NCBI GenBank assembly: GCA_022457155.1
Contig: JAJGOT010000058.1
Span: 1,863,001 to 1,927,000, forward strand
DNA from: Cladopsammia gracilis
Lineage: Eukaryota > Cnidaria > Anthozoa > Scleractinia > Dendrophylliidae
Direction of reading: 5' to 3'
Length of the DNA: 64,000 nt
Made by a program: the position numbers and the translations under genes. The notes beneath the pieces are model-generated. The model saw only the letters and a list, made by a program, of their open reading frames with translations. It had not been told where the DNA came from and searched no databases. Shown here piece after piece: positions 34,249 to 47,142 of the stretch (position 1 is the first letter of the stretch; each line of letters starts with the position of its first letter).

Positions 34249-34329
34249 TAACTTTTCATTTATCAGTTAACTACTATATTTTTGGGCAATTGTCAGTTAA
34301 CTGTTAACCCCATCAGCACCCTCCTAAAT

Positions 34330-35810
34330 GCACTGGTATTCTAAATTTCACTTTTGCCGGAACGCAATTGGCATGAAAACAAAACGAAAAAAACTCGCGA
34401 GATAATAACGCCTTTTGTCACAACATTTCACCCACGACTGAAAAACCTTAAACAAATACTGATGAAAAATGGAGTTTCGTTCAAAACCAACCATTCCTGA
34501 AAACTATTTACAAAACGCCGTCTAACACATCATACAAGACGTAAATCACTTAACGACACGACTCATAACAGCCAAACTTTGAAAGCTAATATAAATGCAT
34601 CGCAACCGCAAAACCACATAGCGGAGTCGGTGCAGGCCTGTCATGAACCTCATTTCGATCTAAGGGAAACTAAAAAAGTGACCGCCAGGAGTGGTGCCCT
34701 GTTTATCTGCTCCAGACCCAATATTTTCTATATAAGTGCGTCCATAGCAGACGTGACCGAAAAATGACCACGTGATCACCATTTTCCCGCCATTTTTCAT
34801 GTCAAAATATATAAAACAGCAGACTTGATACTTTAGCTAGCTACAAAACTTTCCGTTTCATTATGCAAGAGTAGGAACAGCAAAATACCATAAATTTTGA
34901 CTTTCGTTCTTTTTTCGAATACTGCTGGAGAGTTGAAAAAGAAATGGCTGATGGCGCGATGTCTGCTAAACATAGCTCAAATTGTCCTGGCATGGGGAAA
35001 GGCAGCTCTAGAGAAATGACATGTTGTTACGGCCTCCTTTCATTAGATTCGGCAAATGTGAAGTTCAATGTTTGAATCGGGCCTTACTTTAAAGAATATT
35101 AAAGATTCAGTCACCATTTGTTGTGTCAATTGATATTTTGATAATTAATATTAATGTCTCATCTGATCAGATATAAAGTCATTGCACGTGACGTATTATC
35201 GATGTGGGCTTTTAATTGTTTTGAAATTGCGGCAATCTATTGTATTTGATTTAGAAAGTCTTTTCCATTGTCGAATATCCCAACGGAAAATAGACAATGA
35301 ATAACTGAAAATGCACTGTGTAAATTGAACCAACAACACATTTTCATCGTCAATTAGCTAGCAAGGCGGGAAAAGTCTTTCACTTTCACTTCACTAACAT
35401 CAAAATTATTTACATTCACACTCGTGATTCTTTGTTACTCATAACTTTTTTTGACTTGCACCAACACGAATTTTCAAACCAAGTTCTCTCAATCTTCTCT
35501 ATCCTACCAAGAACCATATCCAGTTGACTACTGCGCCTCGCATTTTCTACATAATGTCTGATTCTACAACGCCATCTTTACCATATTTATTTTATATTTA
35601 TTTTAGATTCTTCTTTTTTTAACCTCATGTTTCAACGCATTAACGAGATGGCTTTAAGAGCCCTTTGATCTTTAGAAAGTGCACTTGTTCAAAAGTTTGA
35701 CCTACTTTTATGCGAAAAGGCTCGGTTACCAATCCAAGTGTCCCAGCGTGCTTTGCAGCCTCACGATTACGCCGTGGTCGGCCATATTGGACAGCAAAGA
35801 TCATACGACC
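34330..35810. other. Upstream region of the ATP synthase b gene
   Basis: No supported gene. It should contain the promoter of the gene starting at 35811. A fragment near 34860-34900 resembles the ends of the 28830-29865 element. Confidence 0.4.
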
Positions 35811-38800
35811 ATGATTTCTCGGCTACGTTTAGCCACAAGAATCGGTAAGTGTAGATATTATCTATTGGAAATTTTATGCCTCTTATCTTTTTTTTAAATG
35901 ATGCTTTTAAATGGAAGGATCCAAAGGTTTTGTCCCCCAGTAACCGTGATCGAATTAAGCTTAGATCTTAAATATAAAGCTTGCCGCAAGAGCAATAATT
36001 ATGCTTTGCTCATGATCCTATATCTATTTCACTTGAATAAAGTTTAAGCTCATTTTTATTTTGTTGCTTTTTTTCTACGGAGCACTATATATGCCCAAGT
36101 CATTCCACAGAGAATCAAATTGAGAATTCCAAGGCAAAAAGCAACTTGCCTGACAAATTATCAGTGTCCCTGGATCATTTAGCTAAATCTGGTCCAGCTA
36201 GCTGTATTTATCAATTCTTAATCATATGGTTAAACTATTATTTTATAGGTGGCACAGCCAGACTGTTCCAACATGCAAGGGTTAGGTAAGTGGATATGCA
36301 ATTAAACTATATAATGATTTATGGGTTATTGTTTCAGTGAATCACATGTACAGTGTAACATTAAATGTTTGATTTGGCGCATGTACAGTTTTTTTTTCAC
36401 TGCAGCCATGTCAGTGACCAGAAACAATAGTAATAATTTGCATAAAAATAGAGTTGTATTCCATTTTCAGTGTTTGCCCTCCCCCCCCCCCCCAAAATGT
36501 GGCTGTCGTGCAAACTTCTAATTGACCTTTTTACCAATGTCATACAAAATTGCAATTTTCAGTGCTCTTATATCAATTTATCTAATGAATTTAGTAAACC
36601 TGCAGTTTCAAAAAAGTATGGACATCTCCGTAATACAGTCACCTCTTTATTGTGGACCGTTTAGTTGGCCCAAAGAGCCTTACATTTGTATAATACGGAC
36701 AACTCCGAAATGTGGAAACTTGGGTGTGACCCCGTAGCTGTCCAAACGATGTCTGTGATTGGCAAACGATACAATTGATATATCACTTGAACAATGCCCC
36801 TATCCCTAATCCCTATCCCAGCAGGACAAATCTATTGTTTTATTAGCTAATCACAGACATCATTTGGACAAGTGCTGGACTACCCAAACTTGGTCTGCCC
36901 CTTAAATGTCCATAGTAAAGAGGTTTGAATGTATTTTGTTGTGTTAGATAAAAATTTGTCAAGAAAAATTTAATTTACTTTTTTCTTCATGTAGTGTTCC
37001 AGCAACTACAAGACTCATGTGTCAAGTTCCACAAGGAAAAGGTAAAGTGTTGTTTATGTATCCAAATGTGCTTACATGAACCCAAAACTCAAGTTATAAG
37101 GGGTAATAAAAAACTGTGTAAGAGATCAAAGATTCAAGTCATAGAATCAAGCAGGGGAAACTATTTTGTTGATGTCAGTGAGAGTTTTAAGGAATTAGGG
37201 GCTTAAACTATCAAGATTTTTCTGTATTATGTGAAAAAAATCCCCTCTCACGGGAATGTCATTAAGCTCTGAAGAAGCTGGCTCCATAACAAAATTAGCC
37301 GATAATAAAGCAAAAAAGTTCTCCATGCATGTGTTGTTTTAGTCATGTTTACTGTAACTGACTCCCATAATAGGGAGCTTTAGATTTGAGTATGAGTACG
37401 CGATTGAGTACAAGTATGACTTCATTAATTTAAAGCCAGTTGCATCCCCAGAACTGTTGACACCAATTAAGATAAGACTCTAGGTATAAAATTTGTGTGG
37501 TAAATTGTTATCGAGTAGGCTTGAAAAGTTGTACTTGTATTTCATCTTGTACTCATAGTCCGATGTAAAGTTCCCTTATAGCCAGTTGCCAGTTAGTAAT
37601 GATGCCCTGCACTAACATAGTGGGAGATGAACTAGTTATGTAAAAAAAAGATCTTATAACACTGCATGTGCCTCAGCACTGCTCATATGAACTGTTTTGA
37701 TTTCTTGGCCTCCTTTTACAAAATTAAATTTGAGGACCATCCTTGCAATCCTGCATTTTATCTCCAAACTAGGGCTTCTGTTTTGCTCTGTAGAATCTTT
37801 TTATACAATTAAGTTGTATATTTGATGGTATTTGGTGATATAACATGGAAAATAAGGAAAGCAAAATGTTGTTATTTTGGTGGGAGTGTCCCTTTAATGA
37901 TGCAATGTCATGACACCATCAACCTAGTTTTGGTTTACACTTGACTTAGAGATTTTTACTTGATCTGTTCCATCTCCTCTTGTGACCAATACACTGTACA
38001 TATTTAAAGAGTCTGACCCACCCAGTTTGCATTGCAGGCTTCTATTATTGTTACAAAATGGCTCTATTCCATATTTGGGCATGCATATCACCTCTTGCAC
38101 GAGTGAATTTCTCATCTACAATGCAGTATGGACTTTTGGGGGCCCTGAAAATGGCGGATGAACCAACGTAGGCGCGCAATGCAAACTGGGTGGGTCAGAT
38201 TCTTTAATGTAGTCACCGTTGTTGTACAACACTATTTTTTTGTAGAAGAGCCTGAGTTTGGACAGTTCTTTAGAGATGTCACTTCTATGCTGAAAGAAAA
38301 AACTGGGGAAACAGGTAAGAAAAAAAAAACTGCAGCATAACAAAAATATTCAAGATACCTAATGAAATGACAGGTAAAATATTATTATGAGCTGCCCAAG
38401 TAAGGCTTTGTTGCTCCAGAATGGTGGTATTTTGGCAATATGTTATTAGTTATTGGTGACTAATTTTTATTTATCGTTTCTGACACATGCTGTGTAGAAT
38501 TTCAGAAGGAGAAAAAAATGCTTTCAATTTTTCAAATTGATGATATGTTTCTGCAGATGCCATTGTAATAGTCAGTTACTCACAAAGTGAGGTGTATTAA
38601 AAAAATACAGTTTCAAACAAAAACTAAAGTTGTACGATACATGAAAGTTAGCATTGAAAATTAAAGAAAGATTTCTGTTGTTGGAAGGAATTATGTTATA
38701 TTTTAAAAGGCTGGATGTAAATACAAGCAAATAAACACTTGGGCTGATATTTGGCTATAATATTAAAATGATGTTTGCATCTCTAACTGCAAGGCTGTAG

Positions 38801-41800
38801 ATATTGTTAGGATACAAACAATGTTAGGCTATTTTTTGGCATCCTACAAGAATATTAATAGGTGATGGAGGTGTTCATAGCAAGCATTTAGAATTCTGAC
38901 TTATTATGTTATTGTTACAGGGCAAACTCTTCTTATTGGAGGATTTCTTGCTTATGTACTCTCAAAAGAAATACTCGTTATTCATGATGAGGTATGTTTA
39001 CTACCTAAATGCAGACCACAATGTAATTTTTGATTGAGCTTTAACTAGCATACAACAGAGATTTATATGATCTGTTGTGCACATGCTTTGCTAAACCTGT
39101 ATCTGATAAAGTTACTACCAGTGTTTTAGATACAGTTTTTGATGCATTTAATTGCTTACCTCCCCATTTGCTTCATGTATTTTTTTTGGAAAAGTATTAA
39201 ACAGAAGAAGTGGTGAAGAAGTGGTGGTCAAGTACTCACAATATAACAAACCTCAATGTAATGAAATCCTCGTTGTAACAAACACATTACATACATACAT
39301 ACGTACAATGATGCTTTATTTAATGTGGATATACTCTTAGCTTAAAAGCTAGTTTACAGGTATTCCACCTAATAACTAGTTAAAACCTAACAATTAAACA
39401 ACACTAATAAAACAACACATCAGATAAAACCACTGATTAAATACTAATTAAAACTATTATTACAATATTACCGCCGCAGTCAAAATGCTAATTAAAACTA
39501 ATATTACAAATTTACTTATCTCCGAAATTTAAAGATTTAATTCTGTTTACAATTTCATTTGTGCCCACTTTTGTTCTAATGTCATTTGATAGTTCATTCC
39601 ATTTCTTTTTTCATTTCAATTCCCAAATGTAAAATCTACCCTGATATAACGAATAAATGTCAATGCGCGACAAAAGATGAATGCGGAACAGACCAGCAGT
39701 GTGTGCTATAGGGCAAAGGTATAACCTGTACAGTTTTCCACTGCCGTAGTTATGTTTACAGTGTACTGTAGCTTCATACAGGCATTAAAGTGCAAAATGT
39801 TATTTGTTAATATCCAGAAATATGTAACACCATTACAAAACAATTATTATTGAGGTTTTCGATATAATGAACCCTCGATATAACAAACAAATTTCCCCAG
39901 TCCCTTGGCACTTTGTTAAATCGAGGTTCTGCTGTACTTTGCCTTTCAATAAAACGTGTTCTCTGAATTTCATGGCCCAACTGCCCAACTTTTATGCTGC
40001 CGTCAATCATAATTATAGCCAGAAACATTGGACCCCTGAAAACATTAACTGACAAAATGGATGAAAATCCACCAATTGCAACCCACAGACATTTTGACCA
40101 TTTCTTGTAAAGCATCATTACATTTCCTGAGACATGTTGTGGAAAACTGGTGTCCTTGCCTAGTGAGCCAATGAGCTTGAAAGACTTTTCCTTTACTTGT
40201 AACTTGAAAAGAAACAGAGATAGCACTAAATATCATCTGGAGAAAAAAGAGCTTGTACAGCAACTGTAAGTGTGCTGTTTAATTTTGCAATCATAACTTA
40301 AAATGTGCGTTAATTTACATTTTGAATGTTGTTTTGTAGACGGTTCTTGCCGCAGTTATGGGTGCAACTCTCTATGTTCTTGCCAGGAAGATCAGCACAC
40401 CTGTGAAAGAGTTTCTTGATGCCAGATCTCAGGTTGGTTTCTGCTGTAACATTACTATGACAAGGCTTCTGATTTTACAGCACCACACACCTTACCATGA
40501 GCACATGACAAACTTTTTTACACGTTTTTGTGATATCGCCCGCTAATTTTTATAATCATTTTCAGTATCTGAGGATATTTGTGAATTGTGAAGCAATAAA
40601 ATGAATGAAATTGATCATATAATTACTTATGTATATTTTAGATTTTATTATTTCTTATTATTTATTAACTTTTAGTATTATATTATTAGGCACAGCTTCA
40701 GTGTAAATAAGTGTTAACTTTCTGAATTCTGTGTGAAATAAAGTTATTATTATTATAAAATCACACAAATCAAACAAATTTATTGAGCAAGACCTCTTTA
40801 TAACTATGGCTGGTTAATAAAAATGTAACTAATGATAGTTTTTTCTATTTCTGTTATTTATACATGTACCGGTAAGTACAGTACATGTACTGTCATTTAT
40901 GTAATTTGCAAACAAACTATTTTAACAGGGCATCCTTGATATGTTCAATGAAGGCCGGAATGCTGAAATTGAAGAAATAACAAAGCAAATAGAAGAAGTA
41001 AAGAAAGTGGAGTATATGCTCTCTGCCAGGAAGGATATTGTTGAAATTATGAGGGTAAGGCTAGCAAGTTTTCCTGAGCATGCCCAAACTGCAAATTCAC
41101 TAAAATCTTTCATTTTATTTAAACAGTGTTCTGAAAACAAAGAGCAGCACACGAAGAAGCCAGCTTTTAATTGAACAGTTGGACTTAAGGATTTTATCCA
41201 GACTAACCTTAGAACCACCATGTACAGCATAGTAACAGCACGGCAGGAGAATACTGCTCGATAGCTTTTATTTGAATGGTCACCAACTCAGACCCAAAAG
41301 CTCAAACCACCTTAACTTACCAGTGCTCGACCTTAACGTTTTGGCTTAAGAGTCCTTGGACTAGTGGGGTCTGAAATTCATTAGCCAGCAGGCATCATCC
41401 GCGCAAATTTTACTAGCCCAAACCCATTTTTTACTAGTCCTGGACTAGTGGACTACCGCTAAGGTCGAGCACTGCTTACAAGTACAGCTTAATGAACATT
41501 TCTACATGCGCGGCAGATTACATATGATGTATGTTTATTTAATTTTGATCCTTTTTTTTTCCCAAAGGCTAATAATTTTCCTAACAAATTTACCAAAGCC
41601 ATCAGGCTATTGATTTTGTATTGATCATTTCCTGTGGCTAAATCCCAAGACATTTATCTTTCAGATAACAACAAAAATAAAACAGATCAAAGTTGAACAC
41701 ACAAATTCCACAGCTCATGCAAAGATGGGGGAGTTAAGAGATATTTACCCCCATGTTTTGACCATAGAAACCGTGATGCATGCCCCTTTTGCATTAAGCC

Positions 41801-43259
41801 CTGATTGGCAAAGCTAAACGTAAACAATTTAATACCATGGCTGAGGAGAAGGTTCACATTTATAAGAGTCTAAATTTCCCTCTAAAACCTTTGTTTTTCA
41901 TAGGAAAATAATGCCATGTCTCTGGAATTGGATTACCGTAACAAGCTTCATGAAGTTGTCAGAGAGGTTAAGAAACGCTTGGTAAGAATATTGTCACGGA
42001 CTGTGCTGTTTTGTATGGTAAAGTTGTGCTAAGTTTGTTGTGCAACTGCTTAAGCTTTTCCATAGAAGTACATGTACATGTAATGACATTTCTTTTGTTG
42101 ACTCTTGAATCTCATCACCTACAGTTTAGTTTGACTTACTTGTATTGACCCAGCCTTCATAGATATTGATTACAAATAAATAATTAATAAATAAATATAT
42201 AAATAAATAAACAACATCTTTTTGGAATAATAATGAGGATCAAAATGCACCAATAGCAACAAGCCAACGTGCTACATAAGCGACACGTAACCAATCGACC
42301 TCATCGCCTGATGAAGACTAGCAGTAATAGCAGTCGAAACGTCGCGATCAACATCTTAAAGTGACTCCATCGTGAGACAAACGAAAAAATCGTTTACCTA
42401 TCTTACACACCACGAAGAACAACAACCACATTTTTAGTAACAATAAATAAAATGTTTTGATTGTAGGCCAGCAAACATGGGAGGTAACGTGAAGATATTG
42501 ATATCGTGACACTTCACAGTGAGGATAAAATTAATATCTTCACATATGTAGAGATATGATTTTTCTGTGTTGGGAGAAATCCTTGTTTTTCACTGAAGTT
42601 AGTTATGTGACAAAAGTTCATTTTAATTACAGGATTATCAAGCAGAGATGGAAGCATTTCAACGAAGAACAGAACAACAGCATATAGTTGACTGGGTAGA
42701 AAGAGAAGTCGTGAAGAGTATTTCACCTCAGCTGGTATGTACAACATGCTGACAAAAGTTGGGGATATCTCCATTCTTTTAGCTCTTTGCTCTAGGGTGT
42801 TGTCCTATCAAAATGAAGGTTTAAACATACACATGTCCTTCGAAGTAAGAAAAACTATTTCCAGCAGTGAAAAGTGTTGCTCCCTAATCATTCTAAATAA
42901 CACATCAGTTTTAATTCTTTTATGGTGGCCAATTCTGAATTCACCTTTTCAACTCAGTCGATCAAATCAAATTTCCATGTCTTGAGCCCTGGCTAAACAT
43001 TGTCACATTGTTGTGCAACATTTTGTTGGTTCAACAATGTTAGATCTGACTGACTGATAATTTATAGCGCTCTTTCCCGACAAGCACATGTCTGAAATAA
43101 TTCGGGAAGTGAAGTAGTGGTGCTCAAATACTTACTGGGATTTTTACAGCAAATGACTGAAAATATTGCTAATAAATCAATTTAATTCTTCTTTACTTAC
43201 AGGAAAAAGAAAGTGTCAGCCAGTGTATAAAAGATCTAAAAGCCATGACTCCAGCATAG
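35811..43259 (+). CDS. ATP5PB: Mitochondrial ATP synthase F(O) subunit b (peripheral stalk)
   Basis: Ten exons with GT/AG borders and consistent phase: 35811-35844, 36249-36285, 36995-37041, 38246-38314, 38921-38991, 40340-40432, 40929-41054, 41904-41981, 42633-42734, 43203-43259. They encode 237 residues; the human protein is 256. The N terminus (MISRLRLATRIGG..., basic, no acids) is a mitochondrial targeting peptide. Exon 5 encodes a hydrophobic segment ending in LSKEILVIHDE and exon 6 a second one followed by RKISTPVKEFLD, as in animal subunit b. Exons 7-10 give the long charged helix, with ENNAMSLELDYRNKLHEVV and a region HIVDWVEREVVKSI matching the family's C-terminal part. The protein forms the peripheral stalk that holds the F1 head against rotation, in the inner membrane. 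Introns hold MITEs and a LINE fragment. The start is the first ATG with a fitting leader. Confidence 0.95.
36645..36935. repeat. MITE-like repeat in intron 2 of the ATP synthase b gene
   Basis: CCTCTTTATTGTGGACC near 36650 pairs imperfectly with GTCCATAGTAAAGAGG near 36909. Just upstream is a run of C (36480-36493) in the same intron. Confidence 0.55.
38003..38209. repeat. Inverted repeat in intron 3 of the ATP synthase b gene
   Basis: TTAAAGAGTCTGACCCACCC at the left pairs with GGGTGGGTCAGATTCTTTAA at the right, with arms of about 33 bp (one mismatch seen). It lies just upstream of exon 4. Confidence 0.8.
39285..39650 (-). mobile_element. Probable LINE 3' fragment
   Basis: On the minus strand, across at least one frame break, the segment near 39520-39610 can be read as a peptide like WNELSNDIRTKVGTNEIVN, a pattern seen in tails of non-LTR reverse transcriptases. 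It is followed by AT-rich sequence and an ACAT repeat at 39289-39304. The call is weak because the frame is damaged. Confidence 0.35.
41321..41474. mobile_element. hAT-like MITE, 5-bp target duplication
   Basis: CAGTGCTCGACCTTAACG at the left and CGCTAAGGTCGAGCACTG at the right are near-perfect complements. CTTAC flanks both ends (41316-41320 and 41475-41479). The CAG...CTG termini resemble hAT elements. In intron 7 of the ATP synthase b gene. Confidence 0.8.
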
Positions 43260-43320
43260 AGTGTTGTGTTTTTTTTTTACCATTCAAATTTGGCAAGTGT
43301 TGTGCCACTCTGCTTTTGTG

Positions 43321-43326
43321 AATAAA
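43321..43326 (+). terminator. Poly(A) signal of the ATP synthase b gene
   Basis: AATAAA 62 bases after the stop codon, on the coding strand. Confidence 0.7.
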
Positions 43327-43622
43327 ATGCTTGTTATTGGATTCGTACTACTTGTATCTCCAGTGTGACAATGGTGATTGCCAAATAAAGATAAGTGGTT
43401 TTAAAATTGTACTATATTTATTTCTGTCCTTACTGCAGCTTTCGTGGAGGCACAGTGGTGTTATCGCATTGAACTTCAGATCTGATTGTCTGTGGTTCAA
43501 GGCCTGCTCTGGGCTGTTATTTTGTTTCCTAAGACAAGAAACTTTACTCCACAATGTCTCTCTCCACCCATATGAATAAATATGTATAAATGGGTACCGG
43601 TCATAAAATACTGGGGGTATTA

Positions 43623-44002
43623 ACCGCGGTCAAACAAGAGAAATTTGCAAAAGTTAAGCAAAGCACTTAAAAGTTAAGGTTGTCATTTTCACTGTTTAAA
43701 GTTTAATATATTGCCAATACACTGTCAATTTACTAAACATTTTGAACGTTTACTAAAAATGTTCTAAGCATTTAAAAACTGTGAACTTCAGAATTGTTGG
43801 CACCATTTGCCAACATAATTTTGATCACGTGCAAAGAGTTTTGGTCAGTTTTCAACAGAAAAAAGCTCATCATTTTGAGAAAATTAAAAGATAGTAATGT
43901 CCAGTAATTTTTTTTTTACATCCTTGCTCATATTTTTCCATTTAACATTAAATAAAATCCCACTAAATAAAATGAAAAATGCCTCGGACGTTTGACCGCG
44001 GT
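43623..44002 (-). mobile_element. MITE with ACCGCGGTC ends, copy 2
   Basis: Inverted copy of 20476-20850. Ends here are ACCGCGGTCAAAC and GTTTGACCGCGGT, an exact inverted repeat, so this copy preserves the termini better than copy 1. It abuts the 3' end of the SINE that follows. Confidence 0.85.
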
Positions 44003-44252
44003 GGACTGGGTGTAACCCTTCAATGGACTGGCATCCCATCCAGGAAGAGTAGCAATATTCCTTGTTGCTTCATGCTACTCTGGTCAAGTGGGTTACCTGT
44101 GACTTAACCTACACCTGCTGCAACTTTCAGCAGAGAGCATGATCATCGCAGCAACTGTGATTTAAGTGTGAAAGAAATTCCAAATTTCAACAGGATTTGA
44201 ATCAATGACCTCCGCAATATTAATGCAACGATCTATCAACTGAGCTATGTAC
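44003..44252 (-). mobile_element. tRNA-derived SINE
   Basis: On the minus strand the head has RNA polymerase III internal promoter boxes: TAGCTCAGTTGA (A box, 44237-44248) and GATTCAAATCC (B box, 44193-44203), spaced as in a tRNA. A non-tRNA body follows, ending GGATGGGATGCCAGTCCATT and GGGTTACACCC. It is not a functional tRNA: there is no acceptor-stem pairing. Confidence 0.8.
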
Positions 44253-44690
44253 AGTCAAACCTCAGTTAAACGGTCACCCTCTATTAAGCAGTCACTTATC
44301 AAATCACTGGAAATTGCTCCCCATATTTACTGTAAACTTGACCTCTTTTAAGCAAATTTTATTGCATTTCACTTCTATTAAATGGTCATCTTGTTTTATG
44401 GTCAGGAAGAACTCTTTATTTCAGGCATTTGCACTAAACAAAGTGTGTGACTTAATTAGCAAAATTAAGCTACACGTCCCGAAATCACGGGCAATCATAA
44501 CTGCTTTTTTCCTTTTTTAATGTGGAATGCGATGGAAAACTTTTGATTTGTTTACGACAAAGACTTGCCTAACGAACAAAATTATAAAATCCAAGAGCCA
44601 CACATGAACTTCCACACTATATTTTACTCGAGAGTTAGAACATGTACTGTTCTCCACAACTTAAATAATAATATATGGCGTTTCATTGGC
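44253..44690. other. Repeat-derived intergenic sequence
   Basis: Begins ACAGTCAAACCTCAGTTAAA, which resembles the CAGTCAAACCTCT terminal repeat of the 61469-62053 element; no matching second end was found. No gene seen. Confidence 0.4.
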
Positions 44691-45209
44691 TTGCAAGGTT
44701 CAAAATAATACCATCATCTTCTGATCAAAAGAAATGTCAAACATACGTTTTGTTCAGGTTTATTTCAATTTACCTTCTTACATCATCACCATCACATAAT
44801 TTCTTAATTCAGTACAATCCTTTAATTATAAAATATAATTTCATTGATTTAATTATAATGCACATTTCTCACATTAAGACAGTTACTAATCATTTTCCAA
44901 AAAAAACTGTAGAACTTTTCATATCTCTGATTACAATCTAGAGAAATTATGATACAGTCAACTCTCGCCTTGCTGATACCTCACTGTAGGTAATAACAGA
45001 CCCCTTTTGTTATGAACAGGATTTGAAGTCCATGCGAATAAGATGTACTGAAAATAACTCTCACTACTCTGGAATCTTTATCATGGTCATCAAATTATAG
45101 TCCCAAAGGTGTCCATTATGTGGCAGGAGCTGACTTTATACTTAATACTGCAGTATATAATGTTTCATTTTAGTCAAAAATATATTAAAAAAATACATTA
45201 TAATTATTA

Positions 45210-45513
45210 CAATTTTAGATAGAAACTTCTTTGAGAGTTACTTGAGTTTCATGCACTAAGCGATCATCAGTCACAGACACGGTCTGATGATTGCTTAATG
45301 CGTGAAACTTGCAGGGGCGGATCTAGGGGGACGGGTGCAGGGTGCACACCCCCCCATCCCTGAGATGACCTAGTCTGCGTTGTTCGCTTTTAAAATTTGT
45401 TAACGTCACCCTTCAGTTACGTCATTCCTTAGAGATGTACCCCCTCCTAAGAAAGATCCTGGATCTGCCCCTGACTTGAGTGACTGTCTCAAAGAATTTT
45501 CTATCTAAAATTG
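45210..45513. repeat. Inverted-repeat element interrupted by a MITE
   Basis: CAATTTTAGATAG at 45210 and its complement at 45501-45513 bound an inverted repeat (also CAAAGAA / TTCTTTG and CTGATGATTGCTTA against TAAGCGATCATCAG). The right arm is split by the insertion at 45312-45473. Confidence 0.75.
45312..45473. mobile_element. hAT-like MITE, 5-bp target duplication
   Basis: Ends CAGGGGCGGATCTAGG and CCTGGATCTGCCCCTG (two mismatches as complements). ACTTG flanks both sides (45307-45311 and 45474-45478). Nested in the inverted repeat at 45210-45513. Confidence 0.8.
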
Positions 45514-45935
45514 TATTTCGCTCTGCATGTATTGCATTGAGCACTCCTACGACTGTGTGAAACTCTGTATAGATTGTTTCTCTGTTTATTATATTATTAT
45601 GAAGTTATGATTGACTTGGAGATAATGGTAATATTCAATAAATAACAGCTTCAATCATTTTAAACTCTGACTTGGGACAATAACAAAGGTTGAACTAATA
45701 AAACTCGTTAAAAACATCCACTACGTAATCAAAAAGTTGAATAGTAAATTGTTTTAAAATCATAATATATTTATTTGCGGTTAATAAATAATGACAAATC
45801 ACCTAGACACACATAGATGTGTATGTGAAAACAAGAAAACACAGTAATCATAAAACCTTATCCCCAATTTATAACAATCATAAAAGACTTCAGCTAACAA
45901 ATTCTTAAAATGATATTGTAAAAAAACTTTTGTTA

Positions 45936-47099
45936 TCACTGAGAAACAAAAACTGAACTTTGCTTTTGGCTGTTAATAATATCAAGAACTCTTGACGTAC
46001 AAGGCAAGTCGGTGGTGCCACCATTTTCATCAATCTCCAGGGCTTCTTTCAAAGAGGTTATTTGGGAATCAGTGAGGTTGCCATTGTGGTGAACAGAGAT
46101 CCATTTGCTGCCTGCCTTTACAAACTGACCAATGCGCACACTCAGCACAGCACCTACTCCATGATCAATCCTGCTACTGGAATGCTCCCTACCTGCACCC
46201 AGCTTATGAATTACTTTTGCCAATGCAAGGGCATCTATGGCAGACACTATTCCACTCTTGTCGGCAACAAGCTTTGTTTTTTGGGAAGCAAGGGGTAGGA
46301 TGTTGAACGGGTCCGACCCAGGGGTACAAAGCTTCTGTGCCACGTCTGGTTGGACGCCCTGTGCTGTTAGCATATCACAGAATTTTTGAAGGGCTTTTCC
46401 ATTATCCAAGGAGTCGGCAATGAGTTTTTTGCCGTCTTGTTCTGATTCCACCTTATTTAAAGTGTAAAGCAGATGACCACCTTGAAAGAAAGAGCAACAT
46501 AACTCAATGACCAGAACAATTTTCACTTCTGATTTTGTTTTGAGGGCATTAAGGGAAACATGTTCCCGAACATGTTATGTAAATCAGTAACAAGAAGTAC
46601 TTTATTTACTTGCGTGCATGCCTTGCCTTTTGGTCCTCAATGTTTGAACAAGTGCCCCAAAGCAATTGAGTTTGTAGTAAATGCCCCATAAAAAATACAG
46701 CATGTACAGACAACCTTTGCTTTCAGACACCAATTCACGTAACTGACTTCATGTGCTTAGACCCAGAGAGAATTAAACTCGTGTATTCGTTGTGACACAG
46801 TTGAATTGGCCATAAGTGGACAAACTTGGGACTACATTTGAGTGTCCATATCGGAGGGAAGGCTGCCTATCAGTGGTTAAACATCATGTTTGTGAGTGGC
46901 TAAGACCATGACTGAGTGTCCATTTGAGAGGTGTCAGAACTGAGTGTCTGCTTAGGGGAGATGTCCACCATGCAAGGTGTCCATTAGCCTGAATAGCCAC
47001 ATCTCTGAATTTTTTTCTTTTTTTTTTTGCCGCGTTCTTTATTTTATTTTATTTTATTGGCCATATTACAATAACACGTTAATATAAAAAGAATAGAGA

Positions 47100-47142
<43 letters not shown>

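Larger units (their letters stand above)
31762..34323. mobile_element. Composite element with CTAAAT target duplication
   Basis: Ends GAGGGTGCTAATGGGG and CCCCATCAGCACCCTC are complementary with one mismatch, and CTAAAT lies directly outside both ends (31756-31761, 34324-34329). Just inside, CAATTGTCAGTTAAC-type motifs recur. The element contains two further insertions, at 32276-33346 and 33989-34248. I saw no coding frame. The superfamily is not assigned; a 6-bp duplication is unusual. Confidence 0.65.

Noticed and set aside
46062..46298. Plus-strand frames opposite thymidine phosphorylase exons
   Set aside because: Equivalent frames appear opposite the same exons in copy B; they follow from codon use on the true strand.
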